The translations under genes were made by a program, and so were the position numbers. Below are positions 7,689-14,394 of a stretch of DNA of 14,966 nt, piece by piece. Below the pieces are notes generated by a model. It worked only from the letters and a program-made list of their open reading frames with translations, was not told the origin of the DNA and made no database searches. This DNA is from Syntrophus sp034006265 (GTDB lineage Bacteria > Desulfobacterota > Syntrophia > Syntrophales > Syntrophaceae). The stretch covers positions 1 to 14,966 of the forward strand of contig JAVETB010000065.1 in assembly GCA_034006265.1 (NCBI GenBank). Direction: 5' to 3'. Position 1 is the first letter of the stretch. Each line of letters opens with the position of its first letter.

Positions 7689-8254
7689 TACGCTGTAAAT
7701 TTGAATTTATCGCCCTCCCACTGTCCATTATATTGAGAACCGTCGGGAAAGGTCAAGATTCCCTTTCCGTAAAACTGGTCTTCCTTCCATTCTCCTTCGT
7801 ACCGGGAACCGTCGGGAAAGGTCAGGATTCCCTGCCCGTGAAACTGGTCGTTTTTCCACTGCCCTTCGTACCTTTTCCCGTCGGGCAGGGAAATGACGCC
7901 CTGTCCCTCTTTCCGGCCGCTTTTCCATTGCCCTTCGTAGCTCGTTTCATCGGCCAGGATCAGGGTCCCCGTTCCCTCGATCACACCTGCGCTCCAATCC
8001 CCTTCATATCGGCTGCCGTCGGGAAGGCTCAGGATTCCCCGGCCGGAAGGAAGCCCGTTTTCCCATCTGCCCGAGTATTCGCTGTCGTCGGGCCATTTGA
8101 AGGAGCCATCCCCTGAAAAGTGCCCCGCCGAAAAATGTCCTTCATAGCTGCTCCCATCGGGATGAGCGTAAAGGCCCTTCCCCAGGTGGGAATCCTCGCC
8201 CCATTGAAACTCGATGTTGCCGTTTCCGGAAAATAACCTGATGAGCTTTTGCAA
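7688..8254 (-). CDS. MORN-repeat protein (small)
   Basis: 188 residues, essentially one run of seven MORN repeats of 23 residues, each with a YxGxW-like core (YEGH, YSGR, YEGD, YEGQ, YEGQ, YEGE, YNGQ) followed by G.G.L..PDGS. The start is TTG 8254..8252 with AGGAA just upstream; it lies five bases after the TAG of the larger MORN gene, so the two are surely co-translated. There is no signal peptide or membrane segment. MORN repeats fold into a beta-hairpin ribbon used for protein or lipid contact; no enzyme domain is present. Two adjacent repeats are nearly identical in DNA (around 7740-7783 and 7809-7852, 69 bases apart), suggesting recent repeat duplication. A structural or scaffold role with the upstream protein is inferred. 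Confidence 0.88.
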   Translation of the reverse strand: MQKLIRLFSGNGNIEFQWGEDSHLGKGLYAHPDGSSYEGHFSAGHFSGDGSFKWPDDSEYSGRWENGLPSGRGILSLPDGSRYEGDWSAGVIEGTGTLILADETSYEGQWKSGRKEGQGVISLPDGKRYEGQWKNDQFHGQGILTFPDGSRYEGEWKEDQFYGKGILTFPDGSQYNGQWEGDKFKFTA

Positions 8255-8259
8255 CGTTC

Positions 8260-11190
8260 CTATTTCCCTCGAATCTTTTTGTCGACAAACTGGCCGTTTC
8301 GAAACTCGCCGATGTATTTTCTCCCATCCGCGAGGATCATGATGCCCTGGCCGTGGGGAAGGCCCTTTTCCAGCTCGCCTGTGTACTTCCTCCCGTCGAT
8401 CAGGTTCAGTGTTCCCTGGCCGTGGTACTGGTTGTTCCTGAACTCGCCCTCGTAGCGGTCGCCGTTGGGGTACTTGAGAATGCCTTTCCCGTTTGACAGG
8501 CTGTTTTTAAACTCCCCGGTGTACCGTGTTCCGTTGGCCAGGATTAAGGTCCCCTGCCCGTCGTACTTGCCCCGCTTGAATTCCCCTTCATATCTCTTTC
8601 CGTCAGGGTGGATTTCGATCCCCTTCCCGTCGGCCAGGTTGTTTTTCCAGGTCCCCATGTAGGTCCGCACCTCCGGCACGATCAGAATGCCTTCGCCGGA
8701 CATGACATCCCGTTCCCACTGGCCGGCGTAGGAGGAGCCGTCGGCGGAAGTCTGGGTTCCCCGGCCGTTTCTCTCGCCGGCGCTCCACTCGCCGACGTAC
8801 CGCCCGCCATCCGGATAGGCCATGACCCCCAGGCCGTCGGGCAGATCCTCTTGCATCTCTCCCAGGTAACTTCTGCCATCCTCATAGACCCGGGACCACT
8901 GCCCTTGGGAGAGAAGGGAATCGGTCTCGTTGGACGCCATCCCCCGCTGCAGGGAAAGGTTCCGGGCATCCACTTCGGCCAATTGCCGCGCCAGTTCGGT
9001 GATGGTTTTCGACTGGTTCTCGATGGTGGTTTTCAGCTCGGCCGTACCTTCGCTTTCATGCCGTTCGGAGGATCCGAGCCGTTCTTCAAGGGAGTTTTTT
9101 TCAGCCTCAAGGGTGTTGCACCGGTCTTCAAAATCCGCAGCCGATGCGGATGTCTCCCGGGTGGCCGTCATCTGCAGGGTAAGCTGTTTTTTGAGATCGG
9201 TGATCGTCTTCTTCTGGTTCTTGACGGTGGTCTTCAGCTTGGTCGTGCCGGCTTCGCTTTTCTCCTCCAGGGTGGTGAGCTTTTCTTCGAGGGCGATTTT
9301 TTCGGCTTCCAGGGCCTTGACGCGGCCTTCGGCGTTTTGAACGGCGGCGGCTTCGGCCTTCTGCGCCGCTTCGGTCTGCACGGCGAGTTGTTTTTCAAGC
9401 CGGGCGATGGTTTTCTGATGGCCTTCGAGGGACATCTTCAGCTCGGCCGATTGCCTGAACATCTGCTGTTCAAGGCTTCTGACGTTGCCTTCCAAGAGGG
9501 TTTTCTCCTCTTCCAGGACCCGGCACCGGTCATCGGCATCCGCTTCAGCCGGCGCTTCGTCCTTCTGAGCCAGGGACCTGTGCGCGTCGAGCTGCCGCTG
9601 AAGCCCTGAAACGGACGCTGCATGCGCCTGGAGAGCATTTTCCCGCTCCGTTTCAAGCGATTTCAACCGCTCTTCGAGGGTGTTGACCTTTTGTTCCGCC
9701 GAACGTTTTCCCGACTCCAGGGCCCTGCATCGCTCTTGTGCGGCGGCGGCGTCCGCATCGGCCTTCTTGGCGGCTATGTTTTGCAGGGCGAGATGCTGCT
9801 GAAGGTCTACGATGGTCTTCTTGCTGCTCTCCAGGGTGGAATCCAGCTCAACGGCGAGAATTTCCATCTGCCGTTTCAGGCATTGAACCTCCTTCCCCGC
9901 GGCATCTTTTTCCTGTTCAAGGTCTGCGCATCGGGAATCCGCCTGGGCGGCGGCATGATCGGCCGCCTTCTGTGCCGCTTCGATCTGTGACGCGAGTTGC
10001 TGCTGAAGCTCGGCGATGGTCTTCTGGCTGTTTTCGATGGTGGAATTTAGCTCGACGGCGAGGATCTCAGCCTGCCGTCTGAGGACGGTGACCTCTTCTT
10101 CCGCCGCAACCTTTTCCGATTTCAGGCCTTTATAGCGGGTTTCCGCCGCTTCGGCGGCCTCCGCTCCGGATTTCCGGGCAGCTTCGATCTGGATGGCGAG
10201 CCGCTGTTGAAGCTCGGCTACGGCCTTCCTGTGATCGTCATGGGCGGCATCCATCCGGGCGGCGCTGATTTTTTCCTGCTGCTCCAGGGCGCGGACTTTT
10301 TCCTCCGCGTGAAGCTTCCCGGCTTCCAGGGACTTGCAGCGGTCGTCCGCCGCCGCGGCGGCCGCTTCGGCCTTCTGGACAGCGGAGCTCTGCAGATCGA
10401 GTTGATGCTGAAGCTTCGAGAGGGTTTTGTGGTGATCTCTGGCGGTGGTTTTCAGCTCGGAAGCCAAGGTTTCCGCTTTTTCCTCGAGCGCTTTGAGCTG
10501 TTCCTGTGCGGCGGTTTTTTCGCTTTCGAGGGCCCTGCAGCGGTCCTCCGCTTCCGCCGCCGCGCTTTCGGCCTTTTGCGCCGCGGCGGTTTGCCCTTCG
10601 AGCTGCTGCTGAAGCTCGGCAAGGGTTCTTCTTCCCGCTTCGCGCTCGGACTCCAGTTCGGCCTTGAGCGCTTCCGCCTGCCGTTCGAGCGTTCCGGCCC
10701 TTTCTTCCGCGGAAGTTTTTTCCGCCTCCAGGGCATTGAAGCGCGCTTCAGCCTTCTTGACGGCTAAGGTGTCAGGCTTTTGTGCAGGGTGGGTTTGCCG
10801 GGCGAGCTGCTGCTGAAGTTCGGAGATGGTTCTGTGCTGGTTTTCAATGGTGATTTTGAGTTCCGCCGACTGTTCGTCCGCTTTTTCGACTCTGGAAGAA
10901 CGGCCTTCCTTCCAATCGTTGAGGTACCTGGTCCCGTCGGAAGAGATATATTCTCCCGCTCCCTCCGGCAGGCCCCGAAGCCATTCCCCTTCGTAGGAGC
11001 TGCCGTCGGACCAGACATACGCGCCCCGCCCGGAAGGAAGCCCGTCGAGCCATTGCCCTTCATAGCGGCTCCCGTCAGGCCACGTGAAGGCGCCAGTCCC
11101 GCTGAACGGCTCATCCCGCCATTCGATGAGGTACGGGTTTTCTGCAGAGAATCCAAGAACTAACTGCTGCTGCACGATTGATCGCCCCAA
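8260..11190 (-). CDS. Large MORN - coiled coil - MORN protein with ten-fold 67-68-residue module
   Basis: 976 residues. Residues 20-96 hold three MORN repeats (YEGQW, YEGEW, YLNDW). Residues 105-745 are a long Ala/Glu/Lys-rich coiled coil built of ten modules; the repeating core ELQQQLA-like segment has its first leucine at 125, 193, 260, 327, 395, 463, 530, 598, 666 and 733, a spacing of 67 or 68. Each module also carries KAEAAAAxAEDRCRALExEK and an ELKTTIENxxKTI-like stretch. Residues 763-968 hold nine more MORN repeats. No signal peptide, membrane helix or enzyme domain is seen. The start could be TTG at 11190 or GTG at 11175; the GTG has GGGG at a better distance. It lies 49 bases after kdnB in the same direction and just before the small MORN gene. 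Likely a long dumbbell-shaped scaffold; function unknown. Confidence 0.88.
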   Translation of the reverse strand: MGRSIVQQQLVLGFSAENPYLIEWRDEPFSGTGAFTWPDGSRYEGQWLDGLPSGRGAYVWSDGSSYEGEWLRGLPEGAGEYISSDGTRYLNDWKEGRSSRVEKADEQSAELKITIENQHRTISELQQQLARQTHPAQKPDTLAVKKAEARFNALEAEKTSAEERAGTLERQAEALKAELESEREAGRRTLAELQQQLEGQTAAAQKAESAAAEAEDRCRALESEKTAAQEQLKALEEKAETLASELKTTARDHHKTLSKLQHQLDLQSSAVQKAEAAAAAADDRCKSLEAGKLHAEEKVRALEQQEKISAARMDAAHDDHRKAVAELQQRLAIQIEAARKSGAEAAEAAETRYKGLKSEKVAAEEEVTVLRRQAEILAVELNSTIENSQKTIAELQQQLASQIEAAQKAADHAAAQADSRCADLEQEKDAAGKEVQCLKRQMEILAVELDSTLESSKKTIVDLQQHLALQNIAAKKADADAAAAQERCRALESGKRSAEQKVNTLEERLKSLETERENALQAHAASVSGLQRQLDAHRSLAQKDEAPAEADADDRCRVLEEEKTLLEGNVRSLEQQMFRQSAELKMSLEGHQKTIARLEKQLAVQTEAAQKAEAAAVQNAEGRVKALEAEKIALEEKLTTLEEKSEAGTTKLKTTVKNQKKTITDLKKQLTLQMTATRETSASAADFEDRCNTLEAEKNSLEERLGSSERHESEGTAELKTTIENQSKTITELARQLAEVDARNLSLQRGMASNETDSLLSQGQWSRVYEDGRSYLGEMQEDLPDGLGVMAYPDGGRYVGEWSAGERNGRGTQTSADGSSYAGQWERDVMSGEGILIVPEVRTYMGTWKNNLADGKGIEIHPDGKRYEGEFKRGKYDGQGTLILANGTRYTGEFKNSLSNGKGILKYPNGDRYEGEFRNNQYHGQGTLNLIDGRKYTGELEKGLPHGQGIMILADGRKYIGEFRNGQFVDKKIRGK
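8635..8960. other. Junction region between coiled coil and C-terminal MORN block in the large protein
   Basis: Within the large gene, the coding sequence switches from coiled coil to MORN repeats near residue 755 (around 8928). The first C-terminal MORN units (residues 770-850) are divergent (YLGEMQ, YVGEW, YAGQW, YMGTW) while the last five (860-970) are more regular. This suggests older repeats next to the coil and younger ones at the end. Confidence 0.4.
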
Positions 11191-11239
11191 ATCCCTGATA
11201 AGAGAGTAGGATTCGGATTCTCTGCTTTCCGGGGTCCGC

Positions 11240-12307
11240 TTACATCCTGCGGTAGAGTTCCATCGCCCTTGCCCGGGTCATGAGATTGGCCCAGTCGGGA
11301 CCAAGGCAATTCTCCCAGAGGGGAACAAGGCCCAGGGCCGTCGTCACCATCTTTTCCAGAGAAGCCGAATCGAGATCTTTTGTCACATTGCGGGGAAGCG
11401 GGATGTCATGCTTCTCCATCATCTGACGGAACTCCCGGACGCCCTCAGGGTAGATGTCCTCCAACTGGTCAAAGGCGATGCAGCAGCCGACGCCGTGATG
11501 AATCCCCAGGACGAAGGAGAGTCCGTACGAGAGGGCATGACAGGCCCCCACCTGAGAATACGCAATGCTCATGCCACCGAAGTACGAAGCCATCATTAAT
11601 TTGTCGTCTTTTTCCGGCGAATCCTCCAGGAAGACCTGTCGGCACAGATCGCGGGACTTTTCCCCGTAGGCCTTGCTGAACTCGTTGATGAACGTCCCGT
11701 GGAGGGATTCCACGTCATGGATGTAGCAGTCCATACCGGTGTAGAACCATTGATTTTTTGGCACCCCTGCCAGCAGTTCGGGATCGAGGAGAATCTGATC
11801 GTAGAGGGTGTAGTCGGAATTGATCCCCAGCTTCTTTTCCGGCCCCGTGAGGATGGTTGTCCGGGAAATCTCGGCCCCCGTTCCGGCGAGGGTGGGAACA
11901 GCCGCATGGTAGACGGCGGGGTTCGAAATCAGGTCCCAGCCCTGGTAATCGGTGGAGGAACCGGGGTTGTTGAGCATGAGCGAAACGGCCTTGGCGATGT
12001 CCATGGCGCTCCCGCCGCCGATCCCGACAATCCCCGCCGGCGTGACGGGCGAATAGGCCCGGATCCGGGCCACCAGCTCGTCGATATACTTCGTCTTCGG
12101 CTCGTCATCGACATTGACCCGCAGAAGCAGATCCTTCCCCCGCAGCGGAATCCGCCCTTCCAGCGGTTTCCCCGTAAAGACGTCATCGACGACAAAGACC
12201 ATAAAAGCATCCGCACCAACCCGCCGGTCCTTCAGGACATCATCCAACTGGTTGAACGACCCGCGTCCGAAAATAATATTGGGGACAATCCGAAAGTTTC
12301 TATACAT
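11240..12307 (-). CDS. kdnB: 3-deoxy-alpha-D-manno-octulosonate (Kdo) 8-oxidase, Fe-dependent alcohol dehydrogenase family
   Basis: 355 residues starting MYRNFRIVPNIIFGRGSFNQ at ATG 12307, with AAGG nine bases upstream. An upstream in-frame ATG at 12385 overlaps the promoter -35 and is rejected. The NAD-binding GIGGGSAMDIAK segment is at 95-106. Expected iron ligands are D193 and H197 (GMDCYIHD), H257 (GACHALSYG) and H271 (GIHHGVG), all present. The pattern VVDDVFTGKPLEGRIP and VNVDDEPKTKYIDEL matches my memory of Shewanella KdnB, which oxidises C8 of Kdo so that KdnA can aminate it for lipopolysaccharide. The kdnA aminotransferase is not in this window. If not KdnB, it is a close sister of the group III iron alcohol dehydrogenases. 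It is the first gene of a probable unit with the two MORN genes. Confidence 0.82.
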   Translation of the reverse strand: MYRNFRIVPNIIFGRGSFNQLDDVLKDRRVGADAFMVFVVDDVFTGKPLEGRIPLRGKDLLLRVNVDDEPKTKYIDELVARIRAYSPVTPAGIVGIGGGSAMDIAKAVSLMLNNPGSSTDYQGWDLISNPAVYHAAVPTLAGTGAEISRTTILTGPEKKLGINSDYTLYDQILLDPELLAGVPKNQWFYTGMDCYIHDVESLHGTFINEFSKAYGEKSRDLCRQVFLEDSPEKDDKLMMASYFGGMSIAYSQVGACHALSYGLSFVLGIHHGVGCCIAFDQLEDIYPEGVREFRQMMEKHDIPLPRNVTKDLDSASLEKMVTTALGLVPLWENCLGPDWANLMTRARAMELYRRM

Positions 12308-12355
12308 AGGGCATTGCCTTTCTTTTAAGGGAGTTTTCTTGGTTTGTAGAGCGGA

Positions 12356-12385
12356 AGTATAGGGAAAAACCGTGTGGGATGTCAA
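12356..12385 (-). promoter_or_regulatory. Strong sigma-70 promoter for kdnB
   Basis: On the minus strand TTGACA (12385..12380) is followed after 18 bases by TATACT (12361..12356). This gives 6/6 and 5/6 matches to the consensus. The -10 ends 48 bases before the ATG, so the leader would be about 42 nt. Confidence 0.75.
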
Positions 12386-12682
12386 TCAAATCATCAAGGC
12401 ATGGCTGCGGCGTGTCAGGCATTATTTATCCAGCTAAAACAAACAGTTTGCACGGAACCACCGTCGACTCCAAGTCAATTTGTCTTGATCAAGAGGGCCT
12501 TAGGGTTTATTGCCCGCTCGCCATGCTCTTGAATGCCTTTTAATTGGTTCTTTCCAGAGGTTGGAGGTTTGTTCATGCTTCCTATGAAAGCTTTCTCACC
12601 TTAGGTAGCTGGGTTTTGCTTTTGTGATCAGCTTATTGTTGGATTTGCATTGCTTAGAACAAGTCAAATCTTTCTTGAAGAA
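12386..12682. other. Gene-poor stretch between kdnB promoter and PEP-CTERM terminator
   Basis: Nearly 300 bases with lower G+C than the kdnB side and no convincing gene. The only coding-like item is a 33-codon open frame, 12576..12475 on the minus strand (MNKPPTSGKNQLKGIQEHGE to TGA), with AGGA close to its ATG. It stays open eight codons further upstream. I recognise no family in it. No tRNA-like or riboswitch-like fold was seen by eye. Confidence 0.35.
12475..12576 (-). other. Possible 33-aa small ORF or remnant
   Basis: Open frame from ATG 12576..12574 to TGA 12477..12475. The sequence QLKGIQEHGERAINPKALL has a natural-looking residue mix. An AGGA lies only three to four bases before the ATG, closer than usual. 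It has no hydrophobic segment and no partner. It may be the tail of a decayed gene. Confidence 0.18.
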
Positions 12683-12722
12683 AACAAAACAGGCAGGGCC
12701 ATCCGGCTCTGCCTGTTTTGTT
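12683..12722 (-). terminator. Strong hairpin terminator after the PEP-CTERM gene
   Basis: Arms 12683-12700 and 12705-12722 pair over 18 bases with a single G-T pair and a 4-base loop. On the minus strand the stem is followed by GTTTTGTTTTCTT-type T-rich sequence. It lies 19 bases after the PEP-CTERM stop codon. The A-rich left flank makes it possibly active in both directions. Confidence 0.85.
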
Positions 12723-12741
12723 GCACCGATTAGGTGTTTCG

Positions 12742-13341
12742 TTATTTATTAAACTTTCTTCCCGCCGTCGCCAAGCCTACAAGACCAAAACCAAGAAGAA
12801 GTAAAGTCGCCGGTTCTGGAACGGGAGTCCCAAAGATGGTTACGTGAGAAATAGCCCCCGGTCCTGTCCAGAAACCGTTTAGCTTGATGGTATCAGTGCC
12901 ATTCCAAACATATTCAGGTATGTTATCGTTATCCAAATCAAGGTTAAGCAGATCAAAGAGGTACCACACAGGAGTATGCGCTTCTCCATCCTTTACCAGA
13001 AGGTAGGTAGGATATGCGGTGCTGATCGCTGGCTTACCACTAACATATGTTATTGTCGCATCCTGCGGGTCAAGGGGTTCATTAAAAAATTTAGTACTGT
13101 ATGACCCCGCGTAACTACCCTCTTCTTCACCACCAACATTTTGCTTATAGAGCTGTGTAACGTTCAAAGAAGTATTACCTACAATCTTACCAATGTCAGC
13201 AGCTTGAGGATTGCCCGGAGAATTTCCACTCCACTTAACTACAGTATTTGGAGTAATGATTATTGTATCAGCATTTGCTGAGAACATCGCCCCGCTGACA
13301 ACAAACATCATGGAAACAATGAACAAAAGAATCTTTTTCAT
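12742..13341 (-). CDS. Secreted PEP-CTERM protein
   Basis: 199 residues. Signal peptide: MKKILLFIVSMMFVVSGAMF with cleavage likely after SANA (24). C-terminal sorting signal: VPEPATLLLLGFGLVGLATA (174-193) then basic GRKFNK, the PEP-CTERM pattern (motif, hydrophobic helix, basic tail) cut by exosortase/EpsH. Between them, DLDNDNIPEY (135-144) is a D-rich loop that could bind calcium. The segment WNGTDTIKLNGFW to ISHVTIFG is common in this type of extracellular protein. There are two cysteine-free stretches and no enzyme motif, so a surface or matrix role linked to exopolysaccharide is expected. The exosortase itself is not in the window. Start ATG 13341 follows a textbook GGAGGTGAT. It is a single-gene unit with its own promoter and terminator, in more A+T-rich DNA than kdnB. 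Confidence 0.92.
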   Translation of the reverse strand: MKKILLFIVSMMFVVSGAMFSANADTIIITPNTVVKWSGNSPGNPQAADIGKIVGNTSLNVTQLYKQNVGGEEEGSYAGSYSTKFFNEPLDPQDATITYVSGKPAISTAYPTYLLVKDGEAHTPVWYLFDLLNLDLDNDNIPEYVWNGTDTIKLNGFWTGPGAISHVTIFGTPVPEPATLLLLGFGLVGLATAGRKFNK

Positions 13342-13374
13342 TTTATCACCTCCTTCTTTAGTTACAACTGTATG

Positions 13375-13390
13375 AGCAATAACAATACCA
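13375..13390 (-). promoter_or_regulatory. Candidate sigma-54 (-24/-12) promoter for the PEP-CTERM gene
   Basis: On the minus strand TGGTAT-N5-TTGCT: GG and GC are spaced as in the consensus TGGCAC-N5-TTGCW. The GC is about 12 bases before a start site near 13364, giving a leader of about 23 nt that just contains the ribosome site. Sigma-54 control through PrsK/PrsR is known for PEP-CTERM genes in other bacteria. A TATAAT further up the same strand (about 13411) lacks a good -35. Confidence 0.55.
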
Positions 13391-13453
13391 AATAAATAAC
13401 TAATTGATTATATGGATATATTCCCCTCGTGTGGCTTAACGGGAAGATAGATT

Positions 13454-13472
13454 TTGTAAAGAATCCCGACAA
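13454..13472. promoter_or_regulatory. Possible enhancer site upstream of the sigma-54 promoter
   Basis: Interrupted dyad TTGT-N11-ACAA, about 65-80 bases upstream of the -24 element. Activators of sigma-54 bind such sites 70-150 bases upstream, but I know no consensus for PrsR, so this is only a position-based guess. Confidence 0.2.
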
Positions 13473-13515
13473 TCCGGCGGGGGAAACAAAGATCATGCGC
13501 TGAATATTAATCTTA

Positions 13516-13707
13516 TTATAACAAGCTATTATCGATTCCACCCTCTCTCCGCAATTTCATTAGTACTATATCTTCTTGATTATAAATAGGATTAATATCG
13601 CTCCAAACAATGTAAAGTTTTCCGACATATTTCCCAGAAGTATCAATAATCCTGATACAGGGAATAACAAAGTGCAGATAAATGCCGTGTTTCTTTGAGT
13701 ATTTTAT
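13516..13707 (-). other. Coding-like tail continuing past the transposase remnant
   Basis: An open frame continues from the frameshifted transposase remnant to TAA at 13518..13516. After the remnant it reads IKYSKKHGIYLHFVIPCIRI and IIDTSGKYVGKLYIVWSDIN and stays open for 63 codons in A+T-rich DNA. The alternating hydrophobic pattern looks like a real protein C-terminus. There is no own start or ribosome site, so it may be the 3' end of a gene cut by the insertion. I do not recognise the family. Confidence 0.25.
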
Positions 13708-13717
13708 CGGGGAACAA

Positions 13718-13840
13718 GGGGAACAAGGGGGGACACTTCCCGTATTAAATTTCTTTCTGCTATTTGGGGCGACCCGTCTTGCCTGGCAATATCTTTTGGT
13801 AAAGTTTATTTTTAATTCCGCAAGGAAGTCTTTGCTTCCC
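13718..13840 (-). repeat. Direct repeat, copy A (transposase 3' end plus G-rich tail)
   Basis: Matches 14843-14966 over about 124 bases with roughly 15-18 differences and one indel, same orientation. It covers the last codons of a REP-associated-type transposase and the following GGGAAGTGTCCCC motif (a GGGA/TCCC mini-hairpin). The outer edge has a tandem GGGGAACAA duplication. Confidence 0.85.
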
Positions 13841-13941
13841 GAAGGACGCCCCGTTGAAGTATTTCCCCTGATCTTTTGATCCATCAGCGTATCTGTCTGC
13901 ATCAGGAATGTCCGGTAGGCTCCCCGATCTTTTTCATCAAG
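13745..13941 (-). pseudogene. C-terminal remnant of a REP-associated (Y1/IS200-like) transposase, copy A
   Basis: The minus-strand frame reads LDEKDRGAYRTFLMQTDTLM then RGNTSTGRPSGSKDFLAEL, and TGRPxGSxxF is the C-terminal hallmark of REP-associated tyrosine transposases. Relative to the clean copy B at the window end, one base is missing after SKDFLAELK, shifting the frame, and the restored frame meets a TAG at 13762..13760 before the original TAA (13747..13745). The catalytic HUH and tyrosine parts are absent. The remnant is fused directly to the 5' fragment of parA, with the join somewhere near 13930-13960. It is dead as a gene. Confidence 0.7.
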
Positions 13942-14120
13942 CCATCCTTTACCATTTCCGGCTCGATGCCTAGGCCGATGGTGGAATGGGAATGCGGGTG
14001 CAGGTCGATCAAGAGGGTTTTTTTGTTCTGCCGGGCCAGGCCGGCGGAGAAATTGATGGATGTGGTCGTCTTGCCGACGCCGCCTTTTTGGTTGATGATG
14101 GCGATTAAGTTTTTGTTCAT
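13902..14120 (-). pseudogene. parA: ParA/Soj-like ATPase, N-terminal fragment
   Basis: 72-codon frame from ATG 14120 to TGA at 13904..13902. It begins MNKNLIAIINQKGGVGKTTT, with the deviant Walker A box of ParA/MinD ATPases at 12-19, and goes on SAGLARQNKKTLLIDL. The following A' motif, normally D-L-D-P-Q, reads DLHPH (39-43), losing a conserved aspartate and glutamine. After STIGLGIEPE (46-55) similarity stops and the DNA turns into the transposase remnant. Full ParA proteins have about 250 residues, so nearly 200 are missing, including Walker B. It starts four bases after the toxin stop codon without a ribosome site. It probably came from a plasmid or integrated element; no ParB gene is visible. 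Confidence 0.8.
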
Positions 14121-14124
14121 AGGT

Positions 14125-14382
14125 TTATGGATTCTTTAAAGTATCATGAGTGCCAATGGTTCTGAGGATATAAAAATCCCCTTCGACTTGGAAGGTAAAG
14201 CGGTAACTGTACGTTACCCTGCCTTCCCAAATATTCCTTGGGTCGTTCATCTTTTTGATGTTTAACGATGGGTGCTGAGGATTAGAGAGCAAGAAAGCCA
14301 GTTGTTTCCGGGCAAGGGCTTGGATGTCGGCTGGCAGTTTCTGGTATTGTTTTTTGAACTTCTCCGTAGGGTAAAGTTTCAT
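14125..14382 (-). CDS. RelE/ParE-family toxin
   Basis: 85 residues: MKLYPTEKFKKQYQKLPADI, then QALARKQLAFLLSNPQHPSL, IWEGRVTYSYRFTFQVEGDF and YILRTIGTHDTLKNP. The N-terminal F-x-K-x-Y-x-K-L-P helix, central G-R-V-x-x-x-Y-R strand and closing I-G-T-H-D are standard for RelE/ParE-like toxins (usual length 85-95). In RelE-type members, basic and aromatic residues cut mRNA in the ribosome; ParE-type members poison gyrase. Sequence alone does not separate these here. It follows the antitoxin gene by 12 bases, with no ribosome site, so translation is likely coupled. Intact. Confidence 0.88.
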   Translation of the reverse strand: MKLYPTEKFKKQYQKLPADIQALARKQLAFLLSNPQHPSLNIKKMNDPRNIWEGRVTYSYRFTFQVEGDFYILRTIGTHDTLKNP

Positions 14383-14394
14383 GGGGCTGTCGGG

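Noticed and set aside
8608..9609. 333-codon plus-strand open frame
   Set aside because: It lies opposite the repeat-rich MORN/coiled-coil gene; its Phe/Leu/Gly-rich periodic sequence mirrors the Lys/Glu/Ala codons of that gene and has no ribosome site.
8260..11190. Chromosome-segregation SMC or myosin-like protein
   Set aside because: There is a long coiled coil but no ATPase head; both ends are MORN repeats.
12308..12385. 26-residue N-terminal extension of KdnB
   Set aside because: The upstream ATG overlaps the -35 of the strong promoter, and family similarity begins at MYRNF.
13342..13515. Riboswitch or small RNA upstream of the PEP-CTERM gene
   Set aside because: Only short 4-bp stems could be found; nothing resembling a known class.
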